Source: CAWHPS01 sp963831235
GTDB taxonomy: Bacteria; Fibrobacterota; OXYB2-FULL-49-7; JAEUSG01
Direction of reading: 5' to 3'
Assembly: GCA_963831235.1 (NCBI GenBank)
Contig: CAWHPS010000060.1
Coordinates: 1 to 45,413, forward strand
DNA: 45,413 bases
The notes under the pieces were generated by a model that worked only from the letters and a program-made list of their open reading frames with translations, made no database searches and had not been told where the DNA came from. Position numbers and translations under genes: made by a program. Positions 16,229 to 25,097 of the stretch are shown piece after piece; position 1 is the stretch's first letter, and every line of letters begins with the position of its first letter.

Positions 16229-17487
16229 TCCTCAAAGAACCGGAAAGAATCCGTGAAGCAATACAGGCAAAGCATGAAAAGGGTGACATTGATTCAATAA
16301 TCAGTCTTGACGAAACACGTAAAAAAATTATTATGGAAGGCGAACGCCTTAAGAACGAACGCAACAGGGTGTCGAAGGAAGTGGGTCAGGCCAAAAAAGA
16401 GGGCAAAGCCGCGCTTGATAAAATAGAAGAGATGAGGCTAGTTGGTGAAAAGATCAAGGAACTTGACAAGGAGCTTGCCGAAACTGACATTGAGCTTAAG
16501 AAAAGACTTCTTGAACTTCCCAACATACCGCATGAGTCCGTGCCGGATGGAAAAAGCGCGGCTGACAATAAGGTTGTCCGCGAATGGGGTAGTGTCAGGA
16601 CTGTGGATTTTCAGGTCAAAGACCATATGGCGGTGAGCGAAGATCTTGACATCCTCGATTTCAAACGCGGAGCCAAGATTGCGGGAAGCGGGTTCGTCCT
16701 ATATAAGGGACTTGGGGCAAAGCTGGAACGGGCGCTTATCAATTATTTTCTTGATACCAATGGCAAAAACGGTTTTACCGAGGTATTCCCGCCCTTTCTT
16801 GTGAATCCCGCGAGCGCTGAAGGCACCGGACAATTGCCCAAATCTCGCGATCAGATGTATTATGTCAATGAAGACGATCTTTTTCTTGTTCCAACAGCCG
16901 AGGTGCCTGTAACAAACATTTTCCGTGATGAAATACTCAATTACAAAGACCTGCCGGTTTATTACACGGCCTATTCAGCATGTTTCAGGCGTGAAGCGGG
17001 TTCGTGGGGCAAGGACACACGCGGTTTTCTGCGAGTGCATGAATTTAACAAGGTAGAACTTGTAAAATTTGTCGAACCGGAAACGAGTTATGCTGAGCAC
17101 GAATCCCTGACTGATGCGGCTGAACAGCTGTTAAAGGGCCTCGGCCTTCATTATAGGGTGATTTCATTATGCAAAGGAGACCTTTCCTTTGCCGCGGCAA
17201 AATGCTATGATCTGGAGGTCTTTGCCGAAGGTGAAAAGCGCTGGCTTGAGGTTTCCTCTTGCAGCAATTTCGAGGATTTCCAGGCAAGACGGGCTAATAT
17301 TCGTTTCCGCGACAGAGAGGGCAAGGTACGCTTTCTTCATACGTTAAACGGCTCCGGACTTGCAACAGCGAGGATACTTGTAGCCTTACTCGAAAATTAT
17401 CAGGAAAAAGACGGGTCTGTTACCATCCCTGATGTTTTACGTCCATATATGGGCGGTATTTCAAAAATCGCAAAAGGGACCATCTGA
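16210..17487 (+). CDS. serS: Seryl-tRNA synthetase
   Basis: 425 residues, normal family length. GTG start preceded by GGAGG, inside the end of hemW, which implies coupled translation. The N-terminal coiled-coil arm (~30-100, Lys/Glu rich) binds the long variable arm of tRNA-Ser (and tRNA-Sec, relevant because selB is also present). Class II motifs are visible: FLVPTAEVPVTN, motif 2 CFRREAGSWGKDTRGFLRVH, and motif 3 LNGSGLATARILVALLEN. It charges tRNA-Ser in the cytoplasm. All catalytic motifs look intact. Confidence 0.96.
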   Translation: MLDIKLILKEPERIREAIQAKHEKGDIDSIISLDETRKKIIMEGERLKNERNRVSKEVGQAKKEGKAALDKIEEMRLVGEKIKELDKELAETDIELKKRLLELPNIPHESVPDGKSAADNKVVREWGSVRTVDFQVKDHMAVSEDLDILDFKRGAKIAGSGFVLYKGLGAKLERALINYFLDTNGKNGFTEVFPPFLVNPASAEGTGQLPKSRDQMYYVNEDDLFLVPTAEVPVTNIFRDEILNYKDLPVYYTAYSACFRREAGSWGKDTRGFLRVHEFNKVELVKFVEPETSYAEHESLTDAAEQLLKGLGLHYRVISLCKGDLSFAAAKCYDLEVFAEGEKRWLEVSSCSNFEDFQARRANIRFRDREGKVRFLHTLNGSGLATARILVALLENYQEKDGSVTIPDVLRPYMGGISKIAKGTI

Positions 17488-17490
17488 TAA

Positions 17491-18789
17491 ATGGGCAAGA
17501 AGTTCTTCCTTTCATTCCAGCATTTCAGGGAATACAGGATAAGCTGGCTTATATTCTTTTTTTCCACTGTGCTTATATTGGGTTACGGATATTTTCAGTA
17601 TCGAATAAACAACCGCTTACGAAGAGACACGCTTTATCTGACGGAACTTCAGTTCAAGGAAAAACTCCTGGCCCTATCTCTTGACACCAATGGAGTTAAG
17701 AATAATGATGCCGATGCAGCCATCAAAAGGCTTAATATTTCATACATACTCACTGATGATAAGGACGAACCAATAGAGTGGAGCAATATTTATTATCCGA
17801 GGTTCTCTTTGATGCGCGGGTCTCCTGTTAAGAATACAGACCCTCCTTTTATTTTCAAGGAAGAACTTCGTAAAAAAACATCAGAATTTAGCAATGAAAG
17901 GCCGCCCATAACCCTTGCGGAAAATGGTTCCACTGCAGGGAGATACAGGATATATTATCATTGCCCATACTCGATTGCGGACAAGCCCTGGTTTATATTT
18001 CTTGAAATCATCGTACTGCTGTTTTTCATTTATATTTATTATTCCGGAATCAAGAACCGCGGGTTAATCAAACAGGCAAATCTTTGGGTCAATTTCGCAA
18101 AGGAGACGGCCCATCAGCTCGGAACGCCGCTATCCTCGCTCTATGGATGGCTTGAAATGCTTAAAATGAAATTATTCAACGAGCATGAGGATATCAGTAA
18201 AATCCAGTATGTCCTCGAGGAAGCGATTGAAGATGTAAAAAAACTCAACAAACGTGTGTTCAGGTTTTCCCAGATAGGGTCCGATCCTGAGCTATCATCG
18301 GGAGATCTTAACGATATTGTAAAGGAAACAATCGCCTATTTCAGGGACCGCTTGCCGAGAGCCGAGCGCACAATTCAGATTGTCGCCAATTACGGTGAAT
18401 TGCCCGTGATGCAGTTGAACCGTGATCTCATGGGATGGGTTGTGGAAAATCTCCTTAAAAATTCAATGGATGCAATACAGAAAAAAGAGGGAATAATCCA
18501 GGTTGAAACAAGCTATCTTGTAAAAGACAACAGGGTCAGGATCACGCATACGGACAACGGCTCAGGCATAAAAAAGGACAATGTCGGGAAGATATTCAAT
18601 CCGGGTTTCAGCACCAAGAAACATGGCTGGGGCCTGGGGCTTGCCCTTGCAAAACGAATCGTGACGGATTATCATTTCGGCCTTATTTATGTGGAGTCCA
18701 CACAAGTTGACAGGGGGACCACTTTCATCATCGAACTGCCTGTACGAAAAAGCCCGGTACATGAAAAGCAGAGAATCAAAACCGCCTGA
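17491..18789 (+). CDS. Sensor histidine kinase
   Basis: 432 residues. Two membrane segments (~19-38, ~167-186) flank a ~125-residue periplasmic sensor region of unknown fold. The dimerisation domain has the phospho-acceptor His in FAKETAHQLGTPLSSLYGW (the ETAHQLGTPL box). The ATPase has an N-box (ENLLKNSMDAI), G1 (DNGSGI) and G2 (KKHGWGLGLALAKRI). No HAMP domain and no adjacent response regulator, so it is an orphan kinase. It starts 3 bases after serS. Signal and partner unknown. Confidence 0.92.
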   Translation: MGKKFFLSFQHFREYRISWLIFFFSTVLILGYGYFQYRINNRLRRDTLYLTELQFKEKLLALSLDTNGVKNNDADAAIKRLNISYILTDDKDEPIEWSNIYYPRFSLMRGSPVKNTDPPFIFKEELRKKTSEFSNERPPITLAENGSTAGRYRIYYHCPYSIADKPWFIFLEIIVLLFFIYIYYSGIKNRGLIKQANLWVNFAKETAHQLGTPLSSLYGWLEMLKMKLFNEHEDISKIQYVLEEAIEDVKKLNKRVFRFSQIGSDPELSSGDLNDIVKETIAYFRDRLPRAERTIQIVANYGELPVMQLNRDLMGWVVENLLKNSMDAIQKKEGIIQVETSYLVKDNRVRITHTDNGSGIKKDNVGKIFNPGFSTKKHGWGLGLALAKRIVTDYHFGLIYVESTQVDRGTTFIIELPVRKSPVHEKQRIKTA

Positions 18790-18799
18790 AGAAAAATAT

Positions 18800-19216
18800 A
18801 TGGTTGTAAGGACGCGCTCACCCGAAGAAACAGAGGCTCTCGGCCATGAATTCGCACTTGGCCTTCCTGATGATTGTGTTGTCGGGCTATACGGCGATTT
18901 GGGAGCGGGCAAGACCTGTTTTATACGCGGTGCTGCAAAGGCGTTCCATGTGTCAGATATTGTATCAAGCCCTACCTTTTCGTTGGTGAATGTGTATCGG
19001 GGTGACAGGAAAATCGTTCATATGGATGCATACCGGCTTAAAACTCCGGACGAAATGATGAGGATTGGTTTTGAGGATTACCTTGCGGAAGGCGGCGTTT
19101 GTTTTATAGAATGGGCTGAAAGGATTAAGGGAATCATGCCAATAAATGCGCGTGAAGTTAGATTTGTAATCGTAAAAGATATGGAACGTGACATTGAAAT
19201 AATTGAAAAACGGTAA
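18800..19216 (+). CDS. tsaE: tRNA threonylcarbamoyladenosine biosynthesis ATPase TsaE
   Basis: 138 residues from the ATG at 18800 (MVVRTRSPEE); an in-frame ATG at 18761 would overlap the kinase gene and has a poorer ribosome site. The Walker A is GDLGAGKTCFIRG; SSPTFSLVNVY and HMDAYRL are TsaE signatures, as is the GFEDYL segment before FIEWAERI. TsaE works with TsaB and TsaD to make t6A37 on ANN-decoding tRNAs; it hydrolyses ATP to reset the complex. tsaB and tsaD are not in this window. Confidence 0.93.
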   Translation: MVVRTRSPEETEALGHEFALGLPDDCVVGLYGDLGAGKTCFIRGAAKAFHVSDIVSSPTFSLVNVYRGDRKIVHMDAYRLKTPDEMMRIGFEDYLAEGGVCFIEWAERIKGIMPINAREVRFVIVKDMERDIEIIEKR

Positions 19217-19230
19217 AAGAAGGAGCTTTT

Positions 19231-19776
19231 ATGCCAGAGATTCTTGTACCCCTTGCCCAGGGTTTTGAAGAAACCGAAGCAGTTACAATAATCGATCTTT
19301 TACGCAGGGCCGGTGTTTCGGTAATCACGGCCGGCGTTGAAACCCAAACCGTAATAGGATCGCATAACATAAGCATAATCTGTGACACGACCTTGGGCAA
19401 AATTGATATAAAGAAACTGGATGGGGTGGTTTTGCCAGGTGGAATGCCTGGTGCAAAAAATCTGATGAAAAGCACTGTGCTACGTGATATCATTCTTGAA
19501 CTTGATCGCGAGGAGTTCCTTGTGGCAGCGATTTGCGCAGCCCCGATTGTTCTTGAGGCAGCAGGTGTTCTTACAGGAAAGCGGGTGACCTCATTTCCTG
19601 GTTACGAGAAGGAAATTCAAAGCGGCAAATATTCATCTGACGAAGTGGTTGTTGACGGCAATATAATTACCAGTCGCGGGGTTGGGACGGCTATTGCCTT
19701 TTCTCTTGAGATTGTGAAAAGGCTCTGCGGACAGGAGAAGTTTGTTTTCCTCAAGAAAGCGATACTGGTTGTCTGA
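19231..19776 (+). CDS. DJ-1/PfpI family protein
   Basis: 181 residues; residues 1-170 cover the whole DJ-1 domain. The conserved Glu is in GFEETEAV and the nucleophile Cys in VAAICAAPIVLEAAG, preceded by VVLPGGMPG. The C-terminus has the GKYSSDEVVVDGNIITSRG-type end of the YajL/DJ-1 branch. Members have been described as glyoxalase or chaperone-like thiol proteins; the exact activity is debated. Strong ribosome site (AAGGAG) just upstream, 14 bases after tsaE. Confidence 0.92.
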   Translation: MPEILVPLAQGFEETEAVTIIDLLRRAGVSVITAGVETQTVIGSHNISIICDTTLGKIDIKKLDGVVLPGGMPGAKNLMKSTVLRDIILELDREEFLVAAICAAPIVLEAAGVLTGKRVTSFPGYEKEIQSGKYSSDEVVVDGNIITSRGVGTAIAFSLEIVKRLCGQEKFVFLKKAILVV

Positions 19777-19789
19777 TTAAGGGGGCAAT

Positions 19790-20071
19790 ATGGAATTCAG
19801 TATGGTGTATATATTTTTTGCAGGTTTGGGCCTTTGCATAATCTTCATTTCTTTTATGGTAATTGTCAAGACCGTCAACAGTATAGGCATAAACCTTTTG
19901 CGAATGGAATATCTTCTAAAGCGGGAATTGGAGCTTGTAAAGGAGCGTGAGCGCATAAAGGCTGAAATCATGAGACAGCAGCAGCTTGACGAGGAGAGAC
20001 GGAAGAACATGGAGGATGATCCTGATGGACTTGTAAACATAGCATCCTCAGTAAAAAAAGACAAAGGATAG
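19790..20071 (+). CDS. Small membrane protein with charged coiled-coil tail
   Basis: 93 residues: one N-terminal membrane helix (~7-28, FFAGLGLCIIFISFMVIVKTV) and a long Arg/Glu/Lys helix (~38-75, RELELVKERERIKAEIMRQQ) that looks like a cytoplasmic coiled coil. AAGGGGG precedes the start by 5 bases. No named family is recognised. Between the DJ-1-like gene and another small gene, in the same transcript as gmk. Confidence 0.7.
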   Translation: MEFSMVYIFFAGLGLCIIFISFMVIVKTVNSIGINLLRMEYLLKRELELVKERERIKAEIMRQQQLDEERRKNMEDDPDGLVNIASSVKKDKG

Positions 20072-20077
20072 GATAAG

Positions 20078-20272
20078 GTGGAAAAAAGGCCGCTGTCCCG
20101 TCTTGAAAGGATTAAGTTAGAAAAGGATAAATACCCCGGTTTAAGGCTCAAGAACGGGCTTGCCTCGAATACCGGAAAAGCCTTACAAACATCGGAAAAA
20201 GCAAAAAAGGTGCTTTCTGAAAAAAGCATAAACCTGATTGCTGATGCGCTCAAATTAATGTTGAAGGAATAG
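20078..20272 (+). CDS. Small basic protein of unknown function
   Basis: 64 residues, GTG start. Lys/Arg-rich helical sequence (SRLERIKLEKDKYPGL, then LSEKSINLIADALKLMLKE). It is 6 bases after the preceding small membrane protein and 4 bases before gmk, and its own end carries the GAAGGA ribosome site for gmk. No family recognised, but tight packing and coding-like composition support expression. Confidence 0.65.
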   Translation: MEKRPLSRLERIKLEKDKYPGLRLKNGLASNTGKALQTSEKAKKVLSEKSINLIADALKLMLKE

Positions 20273-20276
20273 GGTG

Positions 20277-20834
20277 ATGCCAAGATTATTCATCATATCC
20301 GGTCCATCCGGTTCCGGTAAAAATACTCTTATCCGAAGCGCCATAGAACAGTTTCCGGATTTGTTATATTCGGTCTCGGTTACAACGCGAGCCCCCAGGC
20401 CCGGAGAGAAGAACGGGCGCGATTATTTTTTCAAGACACCGGAAAATTTTCGGGAAATGATTGCGCGGGGAGAACTGGCCGAGTATCAAGAGGTTTACAG
20501 CGGGGTCTTTTATGGAACCCCCAGGGAATTCATAACGAGTAATATCAAGAACAAAAAAAGCGTTATTCTGGATATTGATGTTTATGGGTGTATGAGGCTC
20601 ATTAAAGCATTTCCGGATGCTGTAACAATATTCATTGATGTTCCGTCAGAGGATGTTCTAAAGGAACGTCTCTTAAAGCGTCGTTCCGAAAACCAGTCAG
20701 GACTCGAAGAGCGTCTCCGCAAAGCAGGGGAAGAGGTGGAGTTTTCCAGGGGAAGGTATTGCTATAGGATTGTTAATGATAACCTCCAAAAGGCCTGTCT
20801 GGAATTAATGGAAATTATCAGAAAAGAATCGTAA
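20277..20834 (+). CDS. gmk: Guanylate kinase
   Basis: 185 residues. P-loop GPSGSGKNT, the GMP-binding YSVSVTTRAPRPGEKNGRDY segment, the YGTPRE motif and the lid RLLKRRSENQSGLEERL are all present. It phosphorylates GMP to GDP. The P-loop Asn after Lys is tolerated because the following Thr is normal in the family. Start at ATG 20277 rather than GTG 20274, by ribosome-site spacing. The stop codon TAA and part of the codon before it come from the inserted element at 20831. Removing the insertion and one duplication gives a two-residue longer end (...ESKE), which probably does not matter functionally. Confidence 0.96.
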   Translation: MPRLFIISGPSGSGKNTLIRSAIEQFPDLLYSVSVTTRAPRPGEKNGRDYFFKTPENFREMIARGELAEYQEVYSGVFYGTPREFITSNIKNKKSVILDIDVYGCMRLIKAFPDAVTIFIDVPSEDVLKERLLKRRSENQSGLEERLRKAGEEVEFSRGRYCYRIVNDNLQKACLELMEIIRKES

Positions 20835-20978
20835 CTGTTCAGGCGTCTTGACGGTCCCCGAAGCGGTGCACCGAGCTTGTCGAGGTGTGCCAGCCGGTGC
20901 CTCGATACATCCGCCTGCGGCGGACACTCGGCAACCGGCTGGTGTATCGAGGGGCCGGAAAGATGCCTGAACAGTTAC
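20831..20978. mobile_element. GC-rich MITE-like element, copy 2 (148 bp)
   Basis: GTAACTGTTCAGG and CCTGAACAGTTAC form perfect ends, and a perfect 8-bp duplication AAAGAATC flanks it (20823-20830, 20979-20986). It is nearly identical to the reverse complement of copy 1, with only a few differences, and shares the same internal palindromes. Insertion occurred in the gmk stop-codon region; the element's TAA now ends gmk. No open frame. Confidence 0.95.
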
Positions 20979-21020
20979 AAAGAATCAAAAGAATAAAAAA
21001 ACAGGGCTGAATAAAAAAGC

Positions 21021-23228
21021 ATGCAGAAAGAAAAATTCATTCATATTGATCCTGTCAAGCTTGTTTATTCCATAGGACGCAGCGAAGATAATGATATTTA
21101 TCTGAACAGCCCACAGGTATCGCGCTTCCACGCCCAGATTAATGTCTTGAATGAAAAAAGCATTGAAATAGAGGACCTTGATAGCAAGCATGGTACCATC
21201 GTTAACGGCAGGCATATTTCAAGACAGGTGCTAAGCGACAAGGATAAAATCCTGATAGGAATATTCGAATTCATCGTCCAGATCAATTCCGAGGGTTGTT
21301 TTCTTAAGTTCCCGACAAAAAAACCTGAAAGCAATTTCGTTGCTGAATATGATCTTTTACGTCATACGTCCATACTTATCGGCAGGGGCAAAAGCAGCAC
21401 GATACCGCTTGAGTCACAGCAGGTTTCAAGGAGCCACTCGCGTATTGAAAAAGCTGGTCACGAATTTCTGCTCCTTGATCTCGGTAGCACCAATGGGACT
21501 TTTGTAAACGGCAAGAAGGTTGAAAAAAAGGTGCTTAAGAACAAGGATATAATACAAATTGGTCCGATTCGCTTTCTTTTTGCTGATGGCAAGGTATATC
21601 AGTTGAACGAAAAAGATGTTGTCAGAATCGATGTCATAAATGTGTCCAAGGAGATACACGGAACAGAGGTATTGCGCGATTTGTCCCTTTCGGTTTTGCC
21701 GAGGGAATTTGTCGGCATACTCGGGCCATCCGGTGCGGGAAAATCCATGCTTATAAACATTATGAACGGCAACCTTTTGCCCGATTCCGGATCAGTCAAA
21801 CTCAACAACATGGATTTCACGACAAATTACGATTCTTTCAAACACATCATAGGTTTCGTGCCCCAGCAGGACATAATCCATCATGAATTGTCGGTGTATG
21901 ATACGTTATCCTATGCCGCTGACCTGCGCCTGCCTGAAGACATGAACAAGGAGGAAAAGAAAAAGCGGGTTGACAAGGTCATAACAACCCTTGAGCTTGA
22001 CGAAAGAAAGAATACGCCAATACACAGCCTGTCCGGCGGTCAGAGGAAGCGGGTAAATCTGGGTGTAGAGTTGCTTACTGAACCGTCCATACTTTTTCTT
22101 GACGAGCCGACATCAGGCCTTGATCCAGGCCTTGACCAGAAAATGATGCAATTGTTCCGCCGCATTGCTGATACGGGTCAGACCCTCATCATGGCCACCC
22201 ATGACCTTAACGAAATAATGCTGTTTGATCAGGTGGCCATAATATTCGAAGGTGATCTTGTTTATTTCGGGCCCCCGTCTGAAATGACCAAATATTTCAA
22301 GGTTGACAAACCTAACGATGTTTATAACAGACTCTATTATCCACCCGAGGGGGGATGGGTACAGAGGTTCAAGGGTTCCATCTATTACAAGGATTACATT
22401 GTTGCGCGTCTTAAGATGGGTAAAACCAATCTGGATGGGGAAAAAGCCAAATCAGCCGAAGATGGAAATCCTTTTGACAGCATGATTTTCTTTAATCCCG
22501 CTTTTTCCGCTTTCAGGCAGTTCAAAACGCTTACAAGACGTTATCTGCACATCATTTCAAAAGACATGGTAAATGTCCTTATTCTTCTTGGTCAGGCGCC
22601 TATCATAGCCTTTCTATTTATTCTTGTGTTTCTTAACTATCGGAACGTATGGTCACTTCTCTTTTGCTTATCGCTTTCAGCAATCTGGTTCGGTTGTATA
22701 AACTCAATCAGGGAGATCACCAAGGAAAAACACATCTATGCACGTGAAAGGGTGGTAAGTCTCAAGGTTGTGCCGTATATTTTCTCAAAAATAGCTGTAT
22801 TGTTCATGCTTTGTCTTGTGCAATGCATAATTCTAATGCTGATGGTGTCGTCATTTGTCAATATTGAGGGCAGTACATTTCTTATGTTCTGGGTTGTTTT
22901 TATCGCCTCAATATGCGGACTTACTTTGGGCCTTTTCATTTCCGCGCTTGCTGATACATCCGACAAAGCGGTTGGGATTCTGCCCATCATCCTCATACCG
23001 CAAATCCTGTTTTCAGGCACTGTGGTTGAAATCGACAACATGATTCCTGCAAGCCAGACCATAAGCAATTTCATGATTCTAAGGTGGACGTACGGCCTCC
23101 TGAAAAAAATATCAATATGGGACAAGGGTTTTGTATGGGACAATGATATTCTGATTCTGTTTCTTTTTGTACCTCTTTTCATTCTGGGAACATTATATTT
23201 CCAGAAGCGAAAGGATTTAAGGCACTAA
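21021..23228 (+). CDS. ABC exporter with two N-terminal FHA domains
   Basis: 735 residues. FHA1 ~15-85 (YSIGRSEDNDI, VSRFHAQI, SKHGTIVNG); FHA2 ~105-190 (ILIGRGKSST, VSRSHSRI, STNGTFVNG). ATPase ~205-420: Walker A GPSGAGKS, signature LSGGQRKR, Walker B ILFLDEPTSGLD, switch His in MATHD. Six membrane segments (~520-725) form an ABC-2/ABCG-type permease, so it is a half-transporter that probably dimerises. FHA domains bind phosphothreonine, and the next gene encodes a Ser/Thr kinase with a 1-base overlap. Mycobacterial Rv1747 has the same domain order and neighbours PknF. Substrate unknown, perhaps an envelope lipid or glycan. Confidence 0.94.
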   Translation: MQKEKFIHIDPVKLVYSIGRSEDNDIYLNSPQVSRFHAQINVLNEKSIEIEDLDSKHGTIVNGRHISRQVLSDKDKILIGIFEFIVQINSEGCFLKFPTKKPESNFVAEYDLLRHTSILIGRGKSSTIPLESQQVSRSHSRIEKAGHEFLLLDLGSTNGTFVNGKKVEKKVLKNKDIIQIGPIRFLFADGKVYQLNEKDVVRIDVINVSKEIHGTEVLRDLSLSVLPREFVGILGPSGAGKSMLINIMNGNLLPDSGSVKLNNMDFTTNYDSFKHIIGFVPQQDIIHHELSVYDTLSYAADLRLPEDMNKEEKKKRVDKVITTLELDERKNTPIHSLSGGQRKRVNLGVELLTEPSILFLDEPTSGLDPGLDQKMMQLFRRIADTGQTLIMATHDLNEIMLFDQVAIIFEGDLVYFGPPSEMTKYFKVDKPNDVYNRLYYPPEGGWVQRFKGSIYYKDYIVARLKMGKTNLDGEKAKSAEDGNPFDSMIFFNPAFSAFRQFKTLTRRYLHIISKDMVNVLILLGQAPIIAFLFILVFLNYRNVWSLLFCLSLSAIWFGCINSIREITKEKHIYARERVVSLKVVPYIFSKIAVLFMLCLVQCIILMLMVSSFVNIEGSTFLMFWVVFIASICGLTLGLFISALADTSDKAVGILPIILIPQILFSGTVVEIDNMIPASQTISNFMILRWTYGLLKKISIWDKGFVWDNDILILFLFVPLFILGTLYFQKRKDLRH

Positions 23229-24721
23229 TGGCGCGAAAAACTCCTGAGAGGGTAGGTAAATTCAAGATAATAGGGATCATCGGCAAAGGCGGCATGGGGG
23301 ATGTGTTCAAAGGCGTCCAGGAACCGCTAAATCGTGAAGTCGCACTCAAGATATTGCCTGAGGAATATTCAAGGAACGAGGAGTTTCTTCAGCGATTCAT
23401 GACCGAGGCAAAGGCAATTTCCCGCCTTGAACACCAGAATATTGTAGGCATCTATGATTATGGAGCTGAGAACGATCTTCAATACATAGCCATGCGTTAT
23501 ATAGAGGGCGTAAATCTGGCTGATCGTATCTCAAAGGAAAAATGTCTTGATATCGAGACTGCTCTTGATTACACAAAGCAGATTTGCCGCGCCCTTCGCT
23601 ATGCTCATAGCCGGGACATCATACACCGTGATATAAAGCCTCAGAATATTCTGCTCGACAAAAAAGGCCAGATTTTCGTAACGGATTTTGGAATAGCCAA
23701 ACTTTATGAACAGACGAGCGTTACAAGGACCGGTGTGGTGGTTGGCACTCCGGAATATATGTCTCCGGAGCAGGCCGAAGGTCTGGAGCTGAATCCCCAG
23801 ACGGACATTTATTCACTTGGCATAGTGCTTTACGAAATGCTGACAGGGGACCCCCCATTTCAGGGTGAAAATCCGTTGTCAATAGCGTACAAGCATGTGA
23901 ATGTGCAGCCCCCTCCATTGTCAGCCAAGCGATCAGAAATAACTCAGCGGCTGGAGCTCATAGTTTTAAAGGCCCTTAAGAAGGACCGTAACAGCCGCTA
24001 CAGGACAGCAGATGAGTTTCTTTCGGATCTTGATCGCGCATTCGAGGACCCGCTTGAAGCTGAAACCCGAGGCATGCAGCCCATAACAGGAATCAGGCAG
24101 TCAGAGTTGTTTCATCATGAAAAAAGGGTGGTTGACCGCCGCAGCAGCGACCGCCGCCGTGATTTACGGCGAGGATATTTTAGGCGCATAGAAGATTATG
24201 GTCGGAAAAACGGCAGATCTTTAAAATTCATATTTGCACTTATAGTGATTGTGCTCTTTGCTCTTGCACTCTCTTTCATGATATGGCAGAAGTACAGGTC
24301 AGGGCCGTCTCCTTTTCCCGAAGGTTCCGGTATAAAACAAGTGCTGGGAAAGGGTTTTCCTGCAAATGCCCTTGATGACAATGTGTCAACGGCCTGGCAG
24401 GGTGAGGGTGATGAGCCTTCATTCGAGGTTGTTTTTGCGCACAATAGAAACGTGAACAGGCTTGATATCATTTCCGGAAACCATGCCACCACGGAATCAT
24501 TCAGTATGTTCGGCAGGCCCAAAAGATTAAAACTACTTTTCAACAATGGGATGGAATTTGCAACCGAGCTGGAAGACACGCGAGAGCGGCAGGTAATTTC
24601 TTTGCCCCAGACAATTGAAACAAGCAGGATTAAGGTCACGGTGCTTGAATCCTATCCAGGCACATCAGGCAGGTCTGTCTATCTGGCGGAAATCAAATGT
24701 TGGTATTCTCCCACCCCGTGA
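23228..24721 (+). CDS. Membrane Ser/Thr protein kinase with outer glycan-binding-like domain
   Basis: 497 residues. Kinase ~9-280: glycine loop IGKGGMGDVF, Lys in VALKIL, HRDIKPQN catalytic loop, DFG in TDFGIAK, activation segment with VGTPEYMSPEQ. Activation-loop threonines (TSVTRTG) are likely autophosphorylated. A basic juxtamembrane region (RRSSDRRRDLRR) precedes one membrane helix (~336-355). The outer part, with NALDDNVSTAWQGEG and YLAEIKCW, looks like the NADase-type glycan-binding, discoidin-like domain. The start overlaps the exporter stop (TAATG). Inferred: senses a wall or surface glycan and signals to the FHA domains of the exporter. Confidence 0.93.
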   Translation: MARKTPERVGKFKIIGIIGKGGMGDVFKGVQEPLNREVALKILPEEYSRNEEFLQRFMTEAKAISRLEHQNIVGIYDYGAENDLQYIAMRYIEGVNLADRISKEKCLDIETALDYTKQICRALRYAHSRDIIHRDIKPQNILLDKKGQIFVTDFGIAKLYEQTSVTRTGVVVGTPEYMSPEQAEGLELNPQTDIYSLGIVLYEMLTGDPPFQGENPLSIAYKHVNVQPPPLSAKRSEITQRLELIVLKALKKDRNSRYRTADEFLSDLDRAFEDPLEAETRGMQPITGIRQSELFHHEKRVVDRRSSDRRRDLRRGYFRRIEDYGRKNGRSLKFIFALIVIVLFALALSFMIWQKYRSGPSPFPEGSGIKQVLGKGFPANALDDNVSTAWQGEGDEPSFEVVFAHNRNVNRLDIISGNHATTESFSMFGRPKRLKLLFNNGMEFATELEDTRERQVISLPQTIETSRIKVTVLESYPGTSGRSVYLAEIKCWYSPTP

Positions 24722-24728
24722 AATTCCC

Positions 24729-25097
24729 ATGAACACCCGCGATCTTGGTAAAAAAGGCGAAACCATTGCAGCGGATCATCTTGTCGGGGAAGGCTATAAG
24801 ATACTTGAAAGAAACTACACAACTTCGCGTGGAGAGATTGACATAATTGCAGAGGATAAAACAGGGGAGCTTGTTTTTATAGAGGTTAAGACAGCTTATA
24901 CGGATACGGCGGGTGATCCGGCGGCATGGGTGAACTTAAAAAAGCAGAAACAGATTGGGTTTGTAGCATCGGCCTATCTTGCAAGAAACAGGTCAGATGA
25001 AACAGCATGCAGGTTTGATGTTGTTACCGTAATAATGGCAGGGAAAAATCCTGAAATCAGGCATTACGAAAACGCATTTATGCTCTTGCAGGGTTGA
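24729..25097 (+). CDS. YraN family (UPF0102) nuclease-like protein
   Basis: 122 residues from the ATG at 24729. The family core is complete: LGKKGETIAADHL, ILERNYTTSRGEIDIIAED, ELVFIEVKTA, and a PE-(D/E)XK-like arrangement with Asp in GEIDII and Glu-Lys in FIEVK. The fold resembles Holliday-junction resolvase-type nucleases, though no activity is settled. It follows the Ser/Thr kinase by 7 bases and ends the plus-strand run. Its 3' end overlaps the convergent GT9 gene by 20 bases. Confidence 0.88.
   Translation: MNTRDLGKKGETIAADHLVGEGYKILERNYTTSRGEIDIIAEDKTGELVFIEVKTAYTDTAGDPAAWVNLKKQKQIGFVASAYLARNRSDETACRFDVVTVIMAGKNPEIRHYENAFMLLQG

Noticed and set aside
20277..20834. Possible inactivated P-loop in guanylate kinase (GKN instead of GKS)
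   Set aside because: The family commonly varies at that position and the next Thr is normal, so it is not evidence of inactivity.
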